Assembly: GCA_015698045.1 (NCBI GenBank)
Contig: BLAL01000012.1
Span: 868,001 to 932,000, forward strand
Length of the DNA: 64,000 nucleotides
Direction of reading: 5' to 3'
Origin: Rhizophagus clarus
Taxonomy: Eukaryota > Glomeromycota > Glomeromycetes > Glomerales > Glomeraceae
Shown here: positions 36,401 through 48,847 of the stretch, piece after piece
Position numbering within the stretch: the stretch's first letter is position 1
Layout: the number at the start of each line of letters is the position of its first letter
Made by a program: the position numbers and the translations under genes
Notes under the pieces: generated by a model
Database searches by the model: none
What the model was told of the DNA's origin: nothing
The model's input: the letters and a program-made list of their open reading frames with translations, nothing else

Positions 36401-37694
36401 GACCGAGTGTATTTTTTCCTAACAGGTTCTCTATATGATCAAGTATGTGTAATTAATAGTTCCTCATTTCCTTTCCATATTACTAAATAAAACCAGCACG
36501 TTGATATCATGTCCACAATAAATAAGAAATATAATTCATATACGTCATGGGAGGAACGAACTGATTTTTCTACATTGTGGTTCCACATGTGAAAAGATAT
36601 TGGCATGATGATATTAGTAAAGAGAGTTTTTATTTCATTGACTATAATACATAAAATCTGTCCTTTATTTTTGATTTCAACAGCAATTAGGACGAATGAG
36701 CTATCAAAACTTTTGGCGAAACCCAGTTTTACTGGATCCTATTCTGAAAGAACAAAATGTGATCTAGACACTAGATTGTCAAATCGATATATTATTAGGT
36801 GAACGAACTTTGAAATATTTTCAGAAATCAACTACCACGAACTCCAGAATTATCCTATTAAATAATCATTGTCAAGCACATGATAAAAATAAATAAGCTA
36901 ACCGCCCTGGCCACGATCTCATAATTGAGCAACTTACAATTCTAGTCACGTTAATTTTGTGTTATGTAATAACATGTATATAGGAAAAAAGCAATCAAAA
37001 AATATTAAGTATTTTGATGTCAACTATTATTAAGCGAAAAATCTCTCTCGGCTTATGAAATACCTCTTGAATTATTTAAACTTTTCAAAATTACAATCAT
37101 ATTTTGACCCGTTCTATTCCAATTTTGATTATTATTATTCAAAAATTTATGTAATTAGTAAGTTTTGAATAAGAAAAGAATTTTTCTTCATTATTGTTTA
37201 TTAATTCAAATAAGAATTTTTTTGTTTACCCTGGATAGCTAAAAATGAAAGGACATCATGCTGCGGCAATTTAGTAAATGATAAATTTTATTATTATTAT
37301 TATTATTTATTTAATGGTTAGTTATTACTAATAAAATACTTTTTCTTCTTCCCTTTTACATTTTATTCGGCTATGGAACAGATGAGCTGATATATCGGCT
37401 GAGATGAATTCGATAAAAAATTATTTTTTTTTTTTTTGCTTATTAGCAACTAATAAGAATGTTTATTTTATACAACTTTCAACTTTAAATACTCTTCCTC
37501 ATTTTATTATCACCTAACAAATTAAATATTTCACCAAAATATTTTACATTGATTTCTGATCCTGACAAATTCAACAATCGCAGAAATTTTAATTGTGTTA
37601 TTAAATTGAGTATAAAGAAATTTTTATAAAAAAAGAGAAGAATTTTAATTATTGATGTTAATTTTCTTCTGATCATCATCATAACACACTCAGT
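33443..37694. other. AT-rich region with scattered debris
   Basis: No intact gene. Contents seen: an F-box fragment (34010-34067, separate entry); a ~95-nt segment at 34158-34252 resembling 59714-59930; patches with weak coding texture near 35100-35720 and, on the minus strand, near 36290-36420 (RKKYTRSGGKQIKATPNK) that I could not assign. Confidence 0.45.
34010..34067 (+). pseudogene. 58-nt F-box gene fragment
   Basis: AAATTTATACTTTACCAAAT and TTATTTAATTATATTAAATT match 19228-19286 of F-box gene 3 with only a few mismatches (peptide equivalent IYTLPN.YK.LFNYIKF). It is an isolated scrap without neighbouring F-box sequence, so it records an old partial duplication. Confidence 0.65.
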
Positions 37695-38319
37695 CCAGTG
37701 ATGGCAAATGATCAGGTCATTTGTCCATTTTAAGATGACCCCTGAATGACCTTTAAATGACCTAGTCATTAGGGTCATTTGTCATTTGAGTCATTTAAAA
37801 TTAATGCTTTATAATTTAGGCCAGGTTTATGATTCCAGCTAGAATTATGAATTTATAGTATCACATGAAAATTTTTATCCATAAATTATTGAAATTGTAT
37901 GGTCAGGATTATGACATAATTTTTAAATGACTGGGTCATTTGTCATTTAACATTGAAATGACCAAATGACATGTGACCAGTCATTTGGGTCATTTGAGGT
38001 CATTTGGGTCACTGGATAAAACACAGTGTTCGGTAAATGACTTGAAATGACAAATGATTCAAATGACAAATGACAAATGACATGTCATTTCATTGCTCAA
38101 ATGACGAGTCATTTGAATGTAATGTTGGCCGGTACTATAGTTCTGGCCTGCATTATGTTTTACTTTATTTTTTGATTGAATCACATGATAAGAATATTAA
38201 CCAATCAAAATCAAATGACTGAATGACCAAATGACCAAATGACAAAGGATTATGAATAATGACAAATGATTAGCTAAATCATTTGAATGGTCAAATGATC
38301 AGGTCATTTCCAAACACTG
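37695..38319. mobile_element. hAT-type non-autonomous element(s), ATGAC-rich
   Basis: The left tip CCAGTGATGGCAAATGATC and right tip GATCA..GTCATTTCCAAACACTGG are inverted repeats. The flanking 8-mers CACTCAGT and GACTTAGT agree at 6 of 8 positions, compatible with an old hAT duplication. Inside, CACTGG (38014) and CAGTGTTCGG (38024) look like the tips of further elements, so this may be two adjacent elements (37696-38014 and 38024-38319). The body is a dense array of AAATGAC/GTCATTT. Confidence 0.5.
38024..38319 (+). repeat. left arm of a ~295-bp inverted repeat pair
   Basis: The reverse complement of 38686-38996 along almost its entire length, including a unique central stretch (GGCCGGTACTATAGTTCTGG, TTGATTGAATCACATGATAA). 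Spacer 38320-38685. Confidence 0.85.
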
Positions 38320-38685
38320 GACTTAGTAGGAATAGTCTCGAAGAGATAATTTTACGATGAATTCAATTACGATCATAATTAAAAATGACTAAGTTAAAAA
38401 TACTTCTTTTTTTTTAATTAGGTTAAAAGTTATTAATTTTGGAATTATTTTAAAATTATTGAGTTTGATTAACACCTTTCATTCTGTTAATATTAAGTAT
38501 TAATGATACAAAGATCAGATCTTACGTTAATCATAGATAAAACTCATGAATTTTTTATACAATGTAAATGAAAGATGACAAGTTTCGTGTACCTTTTTTC
38601 TACCATTACTAAAAATTGTTTCGTGACTTAACATTTGTTACAAAAATTTAATCATTTTATTAAAGTTGTTAATACTTAGCTGTTA

Positions 38686-38996
38686 TGTTCGGAAATGACC
38701 TGAACATTTGACCATTCAAATGATTTAGCTGATCATTTGTCATTATTCATAATCCTTTGTCATTTGGTCATTTGGTCATTCAGTCATTTGATTTTGATTG
38801 GTTAATATTCTTATCATGTGATTCAATCAAAAATAAAAAAAAATAAAGTAAAACATAATGCAGGCCAGAACTATAGTACCGGCCAACGTTACATTCAAAT
38901 GATTCAGGTCATTTGTCATTTGAGCAATGAAATGACACGTCATTTGTCATTTGTCATTTGAATCATTTGTCATTTCAAGTCATTTGCCGAACACTG
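38686..38996 (-). repeat. right arm of the inverted repeat pair
   Basis: The inverted copy of 38024-38319, ending GCCGAACACTG. Either two insertions of the same MITE family in opposite orientation or one foldback element of about 970 bp. Confidence 0.85.
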
Positions 38997-39038
38997 CTAC
39001 TAACGAAAGTGACAACATTCATATTTGACTAAAGTAAG

Positions 39039-39549
39039 CTTTAATTCGTGATCTGTATATAAAGTAGAGAGTCCTATATTGAAAATCGGGGCCAATTATA
39101 TAATAGTGCGGAATCTGACGTCACGGCAAACCAAAGTACTAATTGTTAAAATATAATAAAAAACTAAGTTTATTGGCATAAAATTGTGCTATTTAGCTTA
39201 CTTTTTATTAAAAGTCCGGTAAATTTTTTGAGCACTAAAAATGACTTACTTATGAGCTTAAAAGAAAAAAAAGCCTTATTTTTAATGTTGCGAATAATGG
39301 GTTTTTACTTTTGGGTTCATAGGAAAGTTATTTCTAATGATTGAAAATTTTACCGGACTTTTAGTAAAAGATTAGCCAAATAGTATAATTTTATGCTAAT
39401 GGTTTTAGTTTTTACATTATATTTAAAAAATTAGTACTTTAACTTGCCGCGTCTTCAGATTCCGTGCTATTATATCCTACTATATATAGCTTTAATCCTG
39501 GGTTTTAATAATTAAATTCTCTACTTTTTACGCGGATCACGAATTAAAG
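39039..39549. mobile_element. 511-bp palindromic (foldback) element
   Basis: A perfect 15-bp terminal repeat CTTTAATTCGTGATC / GATCACGAATTAAAG. The two halves are near-complete inverted copies: GTAGAGA, ATAATAGTGCGGAATCTGA, AAAGTACTAATT, GGCATAAAATT and AAAAGTCCGGTAAA recur inverted in the right half. No coding sequence. The superfamily is unresolved because no clear target duplication is visible. Confidence 0.75.
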
Positions 39550-39753
39550 AAGGTATGCGTTAATTTGCACTTTAAAAAATTTTTAGAACGATACATCAGA
39601 TAGATCACCAATAGTGACAGACATCCTCTTTTTAATGTATTATAAAACAACCTTTTTAAAGTTGTTTTACGTTTTGATAATTTATTTAACTTTTTGTTTC
39701 CATTGCTCCATCATCTACAATTGGTAAAGATTTAAATCTGTCAAAATGATGCA

Positions 39754-39921
39754 ATGTTCTCAACAACTGAATATAACAAAGCTCTATCTCTTGACAAAAT
39801 TACTTCTAACCTAAAAGTGAGAGCATCCGATTTTAACCAATCAAGAGAACCTTTTACTATATTAAAAAATTTTGTTATGGAAGCTTGTTTAAATCTATGT
39901 GAGTTAAACTTTTTTCTTTAA
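39754..39921 (+). pseudogene. short coding-like exon remnant
   Basis: An ATG-started frame of 55 codons (FSTTEYNKALSLDKITSNL, KVRASDFNQSREPFTILKN) with good coding texture. A strong GTGAGT donor within its last codons (about 39900) suggests the real exon ended there. No downstream exon could be recognised. No family assigned. Confidence 0.35.
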
Positions 39922-40283
39922 TTCCAACTTTAATTTTAGGACATTATTTTTAAAAAAGAAAAAAAATGATAATATGTATGATGTCTTCTTTGTCCTTTAT
40001 TTCTCTAAAAATATTTAAGGCAATAAACCTTTGTCCTGTATTTTATAAAGTTTACATGAGTTAACGTTAAATACTGATTTTCTAAAACTAATTTAAAATA
40101 ATAAAAAGTAATTATTTATTAGGAATTGTTCCAAAAAAAAACTGTTCTGAGTCCGAAGCCCAATTACTCAATCATCTGAACAAGAATTAGTTGAGTTTAT
40201 CATTTTTGATTGGCTTATAATTACGTCAACGTCATACAGATAAACTGCACTATACAATCGGCAAATAAAAGAGAGTAATACGT

Positions 40284-40611
40284 TGTAATGACGGAAATCG
40301 ATGGAGTCATGTGATCAAGTAGATCATCATCAAACATATAGTACGAAATTAATATTCATTTTATTAATTATTAAAGTAGATCATTGATCAATGGATGAAA
40401 TAATATATAAACCCCAGTTTGTAGACTTAGTAAAACAAGCGTTAAGCATAGGTTAGATTACGAATACTTAAAAATGTAACTACCTAAATATTTAGAGATA
40501 ATAAAGTTTTAGAGTTTAAATAAAATTTATATTTGAGAAAAGTAAAAGTTCAGTAAATTGTTTTTATGGTATTTTTTGTTGTGCCGGAAGTGGCAGAAGT
40601 TTGGCATGACA
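40284..40611 (+). repeat. left LTR
   Basis: Begins TGTAATGACGG, ends GGCATGACA. A TATATAAACCCC string about 120 nt in could be the TATA region of the LTR promoter. Confidence 0.92.
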
Positions 40612-41669
40612 AATGGTGCATGCTCCGAGAAAAGCACTAGTTATTGTTTTCATACAATAATAAAGCACAGTGATAGCGTTTGTTAAAGGACCTGTTACTA
40701 TCGTCTTATAGTAACTACTCTCTAAGAAGAAAAGATTGTTTATCAAGACTTAGAGGAAAACCCACGAGTTTCTAAGTAGACTATCACGGTGATAGAATGA
40801 ATATAATTTTGGACTTAAAATATTTCTTCTAAATTATACCCGGATGTAGATTTCAAGACATGTCTTCTTACATGTTTTAGCAACTTGAAGTTTACACAAC
40901 CGCGAATAAGTGCTATATTCGATAAGGCGTTTAAAAGAGATGTTTAAAGTTTCAACCTATATAGATTAGAGGCACTTTACATTAGAGCCATGTTTGAGTT
41001 CACGGGTAAAGAAAGTTCTAATTTAATAGGAGCAAACCTTGAGTACGGCTCAGGGCAGGACTCTTTCAAACAGAGACCTAAATTAAGAGTGACATATAAG
41101 TATGATGAATTTTAGGATTAATTATGACGAACTGAACCTTTGGTAGGTATAACACTGCATAATTAATTCACCAAGAGGAAAGTGTAAAATAGATTAAACT
41201 GAAGTTTAAGAGTAAATACGAGTTGTAATTATGAAATGCAAAACCCCAATAAAAGTTTTAAGATCAATAAAGTATATAGAGTTACATAAAGTAAAAGAGT
41301 ACAATTAAAGCTTAGAGAAATTAAAGTAATTTACAAGTTAAATTGTCAGTGAATTTCGAATAAAGCTTTGAGATTAATAAAGTTATAGAGAAAATTGAAG
41401 TTAGAGAACAATAAAGAAATTAATGTGAATTATAAGAGTAAAATTTTTAAGAATTTTAGAGTCAATAAAAGTAAAACCCATTAAAAGAGTTAACAAAAGA
41501 TTTATTGTGATAAAAGTGCAAAATAATAGAGTAAAATACTCGCAAAAATTTAATGAAGTAACCGGTAAATTTTCCGAAAATTAGAATAAACAAAAAGTAG
41601 GATAAAATAAAAGATATAAAATGACTAAGGTTTTAAAGAAGATTACTTAAAGCAAAATGTCTGACATAT

Positions 41670-42623
41670 ATGAAAAGGTGGTTTCAAAATAAAGTCTTAC
41701 ATATAACAGAGAAACACGAATTAAATAATGAAAAATACACTAAAGATATATCGTGTACAATGTGTTATCCTGTCAGATACATTGGTGTAAATGAAGAGAG
41801 AGAATTTTTAAAGTTTTGGGAAATGTATTTAGAAATTGTACCCCAAATTAGCGAGAGTGGATATAATTTGTTGACAATTGCATCATTTACAGAATTATTA
41901 GATGTATGACAGGAAGAGTTTATTAAAGCAGCAACAAAATTAATATGGTCAACTGAATACAGTGAAAGACCAAAATATCGCCTTAAAGGTTTGATAGAAA
42001 TCTTATGGATAATAATACAAACTTGTGTAGAGGAAATGGAGGAAGGCTTATTTTTAATGCCCAAATTAAACAAAGTTAAAGAGAAAATAGAAAATAATTG
42101 TGAGTTGCAATTATACGGTTATACTTTATCAGATGGAGAAGTTAATAGAAGATTTGAAAAGTTTTGGACATGGTTACAAAGAGAAACTACAGCTTTCAGA
42201 ATTCTGAATGATATAAAAACGTTAGATATTTTTAAGGAAATTTTATATTTGGAAGATCAAATACACCTGGGGGAAAATAGAGACAAGTTAAGAGAGTTAC
42301 AAAAGTCGATAACCTACAGCAAAAATGACATCATCTATCCAAAAGCATGGGTAAATATAGATTTAACGAATGAAATACTAAAGAGATTTATTGAAAGTAA
42401 TAATTTTGAAGAAGGGACAATTGAATATCCATCGATTGATGATGACATTTGTGAAAATGATACATATCAAGGGATATATAACATATTGAAGGAAGAAGGA
42501 TTGGAGATCACGATTGAGAACATATTAAGAATCATAAATATATTAAAGTTTACACCAGAACAGATATACAATTATAAGTTTATAGAAGTTTATAAGAATG
42601 ATCAACATTTAAGAGACAATTAA
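41670..42623 (+). pseudogene. gag-like region of the LTR fossil
   Basis: The longest sense coding region inside the element: helical and charged, with Trp-rich motifs (FWEMYLEI, EKFWTWLQRETT) and no obvious zinc knuckle. Position directly downstream of the left LTR suggests gag. It is broken. Confidence 0.5.
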
Positions 42624-43002
42624 ATTGGAGAAATTTTATTAGATTAGATAAGAAATCAACAAACAAGAGAATTCTAATAATTTAAATAATGCTATTACGA
42701 GAGCAAGAACAATAGAAACTGATAATAATTTTATTTTTCAAAGTATAAATCAACAGATAGGGTCAAATTTCAGAAAAATAATAACCAGAATATGATAATA
42801 AATAATAAACTAAAAGATGAGATAGAAGAATTAATGAAACAATTAGAAGAACTAAAGTTTACAAAACAATTAAAAGAGTGTTAGATAATAAATTTCAATT
42901 GAACATATAAAGATTGAAATCATTGATACACTTAAATTTTTACTTAAGATTTTATTAGAAATTAAATATTAGAGTTTATTAAATTTAAATCATAACGATC
43001 AT

Positions 43003-44221
43003 AGGTTTATTTGGTACAATGTAGTGGACATGTTTTATTACATACAGATTCAGGAATAAGTTGAGGTGGAAAATGGCTAGGACTAGAAATAGAAGAAAGA
43101 GTAGATGAATTAGAAGGTGAATTAGGAGACGATTGAAGATGATGTTGTTGTTGTTGCGACTGTTGATGTAGAATGGGACGTGAAGGAGGGTCATAAGATG
43201 ATAACGGTGATTCATGTTGAGTAGGTGAAGAAGGATTAGGAATATGAGGAGGAGAAGAAATAGAATTAAAGGAAGAGACAGAGATTGACCTGTGGATTCG
43301 ATGATTAATGCGATTCTTTTTACGACGTCTTCTAGGAGGTGTGTTTACGACATATATTGATCTTTCAGAAGGAGGAGGTGGAGGTTTTCTAGGACGTAAT
43401 ACTCGTTCAGATGATTCGGTAGAATGTGATTTTTGTTTAAGGATAACAGGAGCAGTTTCAGGTTCAGGAGAAGGAACGTCATTTAAAGAAAAGTTATCAG
43501 AATCAGAAGAATTTTCAAAAAAGGAAGGTGTTTCAAAGGAATGTTGTATTCAATCAATCTCTCTATTTAAAATGTCAAGATGAGTAAGGAGAGTATTTCT
43601 TTCTTCACGAAGTAAGACTAAATGTTGCCACTACAATATAAAGATGCTTATATTAAGAATTAGAAAGAAAATGTGGTTTGAGGATTAATTAAATTGACAT
43701 ACTTTTTCACGTTCTTGAAGTATTTTAATCCAATAGTCCTCTAAATCTTGCGAGCGTCATGCTTTTTCTCTTTTCAACTGTAAAGTACAGTTAGGTTAGC
43801 AATGTGTTAACGCTTTTTATTTAATAATAAAAGAAGGTGTCTAGTCCATCTCTCCTCCAAGATAAACAGACTTTTATTAGCAATAATAGAATGCCTAAAC
43901 AAGCGGCCTTGGAGTGGTTACCAAGGGGGCAAGCCTAGCAATTTCCCCAAATCTAACGTGACAAATCAAGTATTCCTCTATCGTTGTAAAATAAAAAGGA
44001 AATTAACACACCTCAGGATGTAATGAATTATACATGACGAGATTATAGTCTTTTAACGTTATAAGAAACTGAGAGAACCAGTGTCCATGTAAAGTATCAA
44101 TAGAAGTACAAGAAAGAGGAGACGTTCTAATAATATCCTGAGAGCAGACATTTAAGAAATTTTGGAAGGACTTTTTATTATGAGTTCGAAGATAAGAAAC
44201 GATAAAGTTAGAAGATGACAT
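43003..44221 (-). pseudogene. antisense Pro/Ser-rich passenger-like region
   Basis: On the strand opposite to the LTR element, a long Pro/Ser/Gln-rich frame runs down to a stop at 43003, with a Arg/Lys-rich basic patch in its middle. A separate ATG-started segment (44221-44003) lies upstream on the same strand. Neither resembles gag or pol. It could be a captured host gene or an antisense gene typical of this family. It is degraded and I do not assign a function. Confidence 0.4.
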
Positions 44222-45458
44222 ATTGATAATAATACAATTTTAAGATTAAAACAAAAAAAAAAGAGGAAGGCGAATGAAACAAGAATAATTATTTTACCCC
44301 TTTTTATAAAAGTAAAGACACGTAAAATTAGAAAATAAACGCGTAAAATAGAAAAATAGACGCGTCAAGAGAAAATTACATCATTACTTATAGATTTATT
44401 CTAGAAATGGTAATTCAGAACAAAGTTATGATGACAATTGTTACAGAATGAGTCAAAAAGGAAGTTAATTTTTAAGGAGTATATTGAACTAAAATTAGAT
44501 TGAAGAAAAATAATTTTATTTACTTAAATAGGAATGGGAGAGAATGATGATTAAATTATTAGACGTGAATGTCTTGTTACCCTAATTTGGAAAGATCTAA
44601 TTTTAGAAAATGGTTTTATATGATAGTGATAAATTAGTACGACCTATGAACGATAATTAATAGATTTATTAGTAAATTTAATTAAGAAAATTTATTCTTA
44701 ATTTTAATGCATAATACAATAGGAATCAAGTATGGATATTAACGCAAAGATTTTAATATCAGATATAATGAAATTATTAGACAGAGAAAGTAAAGATTTC
44801 ATAAGAGATAAAATGGAATAATTTATTAAATAATAGTGAAATAGAATTACATGAAAGAAATAATTACAGGATAAGCATATTTAGAAGAAAAAGAAGAAGA
44901 AGACATGTCAAATTTTTATTTTTTAAAAAAAAAAAAAGGAGGAAAAGAATGTTATGAAGAAAGAAAATATTTGACGTGTGAAAATTTTAAGAAAAGGAAA
45001 TTTCTTTATGCTAATTTTAGAAAAGATTAAAAAGGAGAGGGAAGATAGCCTAAAATAGAACTATGAATAAGGAAAAAGTGTTTGTACAACAAAATTGGAA
45101 TTAGTGATACCAATATCACATTTTGAACGTGTCAATAAATTAAGAATAACAGAAAAACATGAATAAGAAGGTTAAAGAGGAAAAGCTTGATGATTAATAT
45201 GACTAAATAATTGTAATAATTTTATACAAGCAATTATTATATAAAATAGATAATTTCCTGAAACAAATTAATTTGTCAATCAGATTAATTTTGACAATAA
45301 CATAGATTATCAAGAAAATTATAAGAAGGGAGGAAATTTAATTTAATTATACATGTTAGTATTGATGGATTATTTCACTAACGAATAGCCAGAAATTAGG
45401 GCCATAACAGGAGATACAACGGAAGAAATTACAAAAGTTTTATGTATAGAAATTATTC

Positions 45459-45716
45459 ATGAATATGGATTTTTACAAAAGATTATCTATCCTAATTTTG
45501 AAATTAAGAATAGAGTTTAGAAATTTTGAAGCTTCAAGAGATAATACAAGAACTGGAAAATCAGATGACAAATGGAAAGGACCATATTTAATTCATGATA
45601 TACAAGATAACAATGTGTATAAGATTAAAACATTAGATGGTAAAGTATTTAAAACCCCGGTAAATGGTACATTGTTGAAAATTTATTATGATAGAAAGGA
45701 TCATTTTAGTATATGA
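45459..45716 (+). pseudogene. integrase C-terminal-like remnant
   Basis: The motif DDKWKGPYLIHDI followed by VYKIKTLDGKVFKTPVNG is the SH3-like tail of Ty3/Gypsy integrases. It abuts the polypurine tract and right LTR, as expected for the end of pol. The rest of pol is not recognisable. Confidence 0.7.
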
Positions 45717-45751
45717 TTTGTGAGGTCACAAATTCTTAAGGGGGAGGGATT

Positions 45752-46090
45752 TGTAATGACGGAAATCGATGGAGTCATGTGATCAAGTAGATCATCAAAT
45801 TGAGATAGTCAAACATATAGTACGAAATTAATATTCATTTTATTAATTATTAAAGTAGATCATTGATCAATGGATGAAATAATATATAAACCCCAGTTTG
45901 TAGACTTAGTAAAACAAGCGTTAAGCATAGGTTAGATTACGAATACTTAAAAATGTAACTACCTAAATATTTAGAGATAATAAAGTTTTAGAGTTTAAAT
46001 AAAGTTTATATTTGAGAAAAGTAAAAGTTCAGTAAATTGTTTTTATGGTATTTCTTGTTGTGCCGGAAGTGGCAGAAGTTCGGCGTGACA
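45752..46090 (+). repeat. right LTR
   Basis: Near-identical to the left LTR, with an extra 11 nt near position 45800. Confidence 0.92.
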
Positions 46091-46094
46091 ACGT

Positions 46095-48281
46095 CGCTTT
46101 CATGCGTGATGTATTACATAAATTTCACGTGTATAATTTGCAAGAAGTATGTCGGTGACATCCGGAAATAAAGAATTTTATTCTTTATGCGTCCTACGTT
46201 AAAACATAAAATCAAATCATTCCTATTAAAATTATTAGGTGAGATAGTTCATACTAACAGAATCAAGTATTATATAAAGATGTAGTCTATAGAGATTAAT
46301 AAAGAGAATATTATATGCGAAGACTTAAATACGGAAGTCAAGAAAAACATTATGATAATCACAATATGTTAGCACTTATTATGACTGAATCAGAAAATGC
46401 AATTAATCAATTATTGATAACATTAAAATTGATGAAATACAGCCGGTTAGCAAAATTCTTTAAATATCTAGAATTTTTATTTATTAGATTGGGCCGCATA
46501 GGATGGGTGATTGCAGCAATCAATAAATAATTAATAATGAATCTTGGATTACAGCGCCTGATAATAAGTGAATAATATGGATTTTATATTTTTTACTTCA
46601 TTTTGACTCTGTTGCGAAGGCTGCTAATACTCTTAGTAATTGACAATAATTTTACAGCAAGTAAATAATTAATTGTTTGTTATTGTTATATTCATAATTA
46701 GCATATTTAACATTCTTATTATAGGAACGTAAATTAGATATATAATATATCTAATCGGGGACGTGATAAATGTCTTAATGCTCGTAATGTTTAGTCCAAT
46801 AAATTTATTATTTAATTATCTTATTATGTTTGGTATTATCCTTATTTTAAATAATTTATCGTATGCTTGGCTGAGGCACCGCAAATTAGAAAATAAAGAT
46901 CAGTTCTGTGAAACGTAAACAAAATGCACAGTCACGTAGCGTAAAAAAAATCCATATTATAATTGATTCTGATATTGAATTTGATAAGAATGATAAACCA
47001 GATAAAGTAAACAAAACATCTAAATTGTAAAGAATCTGAATATATTAAAAGAACGAGTACTAGCTTTAAAAGAACGTGGAATTGCACTAAGAGAATAAAA
47101 TTGCCAAAGTCTCGAAAAAGAACGTAAATATTGATATATTAATAAATGAATGAATAAAATAGAAAATAAAACATCGTACACCACTAGTTTTCGTCTCACC
47201 GCTACAATACGGTTTAACGACCGTACAATATAGTTTATTCATTTCTTTAAATATTTTCATACTGTTAAATTAAGGAGAAGGTAGGTCTTTTTTTCTTTTT
47301 CTTTTATTATTGTTTTGCTCTTTATTATCATTTTTCGTTTATCCTCATCCTACTCCCTTTTTTATATTTGTTTGTCCTTCCTTATTTTTGTTCTTTCTTT
47401 ATTTTGATTTTAATTAAACGAGAAAAAATAATCAACCATAAAGTGTTATAATCTTCAATGCGTAAAATTGTTTCAAATATTTTTTTTTTTTTTTTTTTTT
47501 TGCAAAAATTTCGAGCTAAAAGTTAACCCCGATGAGAATTATATTTTATTTATTATTACAAATAAAATAAACAAGTGAATTTTGTTTTTTATTTTAATCA
47601 TTTATACTGCAAATGATGTTATGATTATTTTACTATTTACTTATCAAAAATTTTTGCATTTTAGGATATTCATCAACTATATTTTTTGTTTGAATATTTT
47701 TTTTTTCCTGTAGTATTGATATATATTTAATAATAATTATCATTAAAAGTTATGCGCTTAGAAAAAAAAAATTATTTGTTTTTTTTTGCTGTAGAATCAA
47801 AATGATTAACACTTTCTTTCCTGCTTCGCTGCAACTACATAATCTCATATTTATCCGTTCTTTACGGATATCTAGGATTTATAAGTATCACGTGTTTAAA
47901 ATAAATTAGGAAAGTTATATTTTTTTTTCATTCCGAGTATCTTGGAAATTTGTGCTTTATAACTAATTATCACATTTCGGAAATGAAGTCCGTTGGCTAT
48001 CCGAATTGAAATAAGATTACGTTTAACAAACTTATTCCCTTTCAAAGTTTCCATATATGTTCAATACAAATTTCTTTCATCCAAATCCAAAATAATACAA
48101 GTCATTTTATCTGAAACAATTAAATTACGCCAAAAACTTAAACTTTCTATAAGAATGACTTTATTATGATCTTATGATAACTTAAGGTTTTGCCATTTGC
48201 ATCGGATTACGAAACACAACGGCTGAATAAGCAACTTAAAATCCGAATATTTATCGTGTGATAAAAATTTAATCACGATTT
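46095..48281. other. AT-rich spacer with a small coding remnant
   Basis: No intact gene. 46905-47135 (plus) contains a basic/acidic stretch (SVKRKQNAQSRSVKKIH, IDSDIEFDKNDKPDKVNK) and, in another register, a coiled-coil-like NLNILKERVLALKERGIAL, probably debris of one gene. A run of about 22 T lies at 47480-47501. Confidence 0.45.
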
Positions 48282-48386
48282 TACAAAGTCACACATATAT
48301 ATATAACTATATATGTATAATTTTACAAAGCTATGCAAAACAAAGTCACATATATGTATAACTATATATGTATAATTTACAAAGCT
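48282..48386 (+). repeat. two-unit tandem repeat, ~50 bp
   Basis: ACAAAGTCACACATATATATATAACTATATATGTATAATT...ACAAAGCT is followed by a second copy with small differences. AT-rich dyads (ATATATGTATA) dominate. Confidence 0.75.
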
Positions 48387-48441
48387 AAATTTACTCCATT
48401 TGTCATTGATAAGCAAAATCTAAGACCTTAAGATATTTACT

Positions 48442-48847
48442 TAGGGTTGGATCGGTCCGGACCGGTCAAAAATCGGTCCCTAGCAAATTGCCAAGTTTTG
48501 AGATGATTTTATTAAAAAAAATTATTAATAAAGTTTATTATCAGATATTTTTTAGGGTGTGTTACTTATTGGTAATAAGTAATAAAGTTCTATCCAAAGT
48601 CAGAATACTTAAAATGCTTAAAATTCGGACCGGTCCTAGGGCCGATTAACTGACATCGGTCCCAAGCAAATTACCAAATTTTGATATTATGATTAAAAAA
48701 AAATTATTATTAAAAATTAATTCCAGATCGTTTTTAGGGTAAGTTACTTATTGGAGGTACTGTACGTAATCAGGATCGGCAATTGATTAGCAACATTTAA
48801 AATTACCTCAGGACCGATTTTTGGTCGGTCCGGGCCAGACACCAATA
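48442..48847. mobile_element. hAT-type MITE, GGACCGGTCC family, older copy
   Basis: The left end TAGGGTTGGATCGGTCCGG and right end CGGTCCGGGCCAGACACCAATA are inverted. Internally a ~170-nt unit (CGGTCC-AGCAAATT-CCAA...TTTAGGGT...TTACTTATTGG) occurs twice in direct orientation. No clean target duplication. It is more diverged than the copy at 49528. Confidence 0.6.

Larger units (their letters stand above)
40284..46090 (+). mobile_element. LTR retrotransposon fossil, Ty3/Gypsy-like
   Basis: LTRs 40284-40611 (328 nt) and 45752-46090 (339 nt), both TGTAATGACGG...GACA, flanked by ACGT (40280-40283, 46091-46094). A primer-site-like TGGTGCATGCTCCGAG follows the left LTR, and a purine tract AAGGGGGAGGGA precedes the right LTR. 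The LTRs differ by about four transitions and one 11-nt indel (~1.2%), implying a young insertion. Yet the interior is largely decayed, with only a gag-like part and an integrase C-terminal-like part recognisable and a great many breaks. The contrast suggests a non-autonomous lineage moved in trans. Confidence 0.88.

Noticed and set aside
38024-38996. A single ~970-bp foldback transposon bounded by the outer CAGTGTTCGG tips
   Set aside because: The flanks show no matching target duplication; two opposed insertions explain the data equally well, so I kept the arms as separate entries.
46315-46530. 71-codon frame downstream of the LTR element
   Set aside because: Some coding texture but no motif, no splice context and no paralogue in the window; not enough to call.
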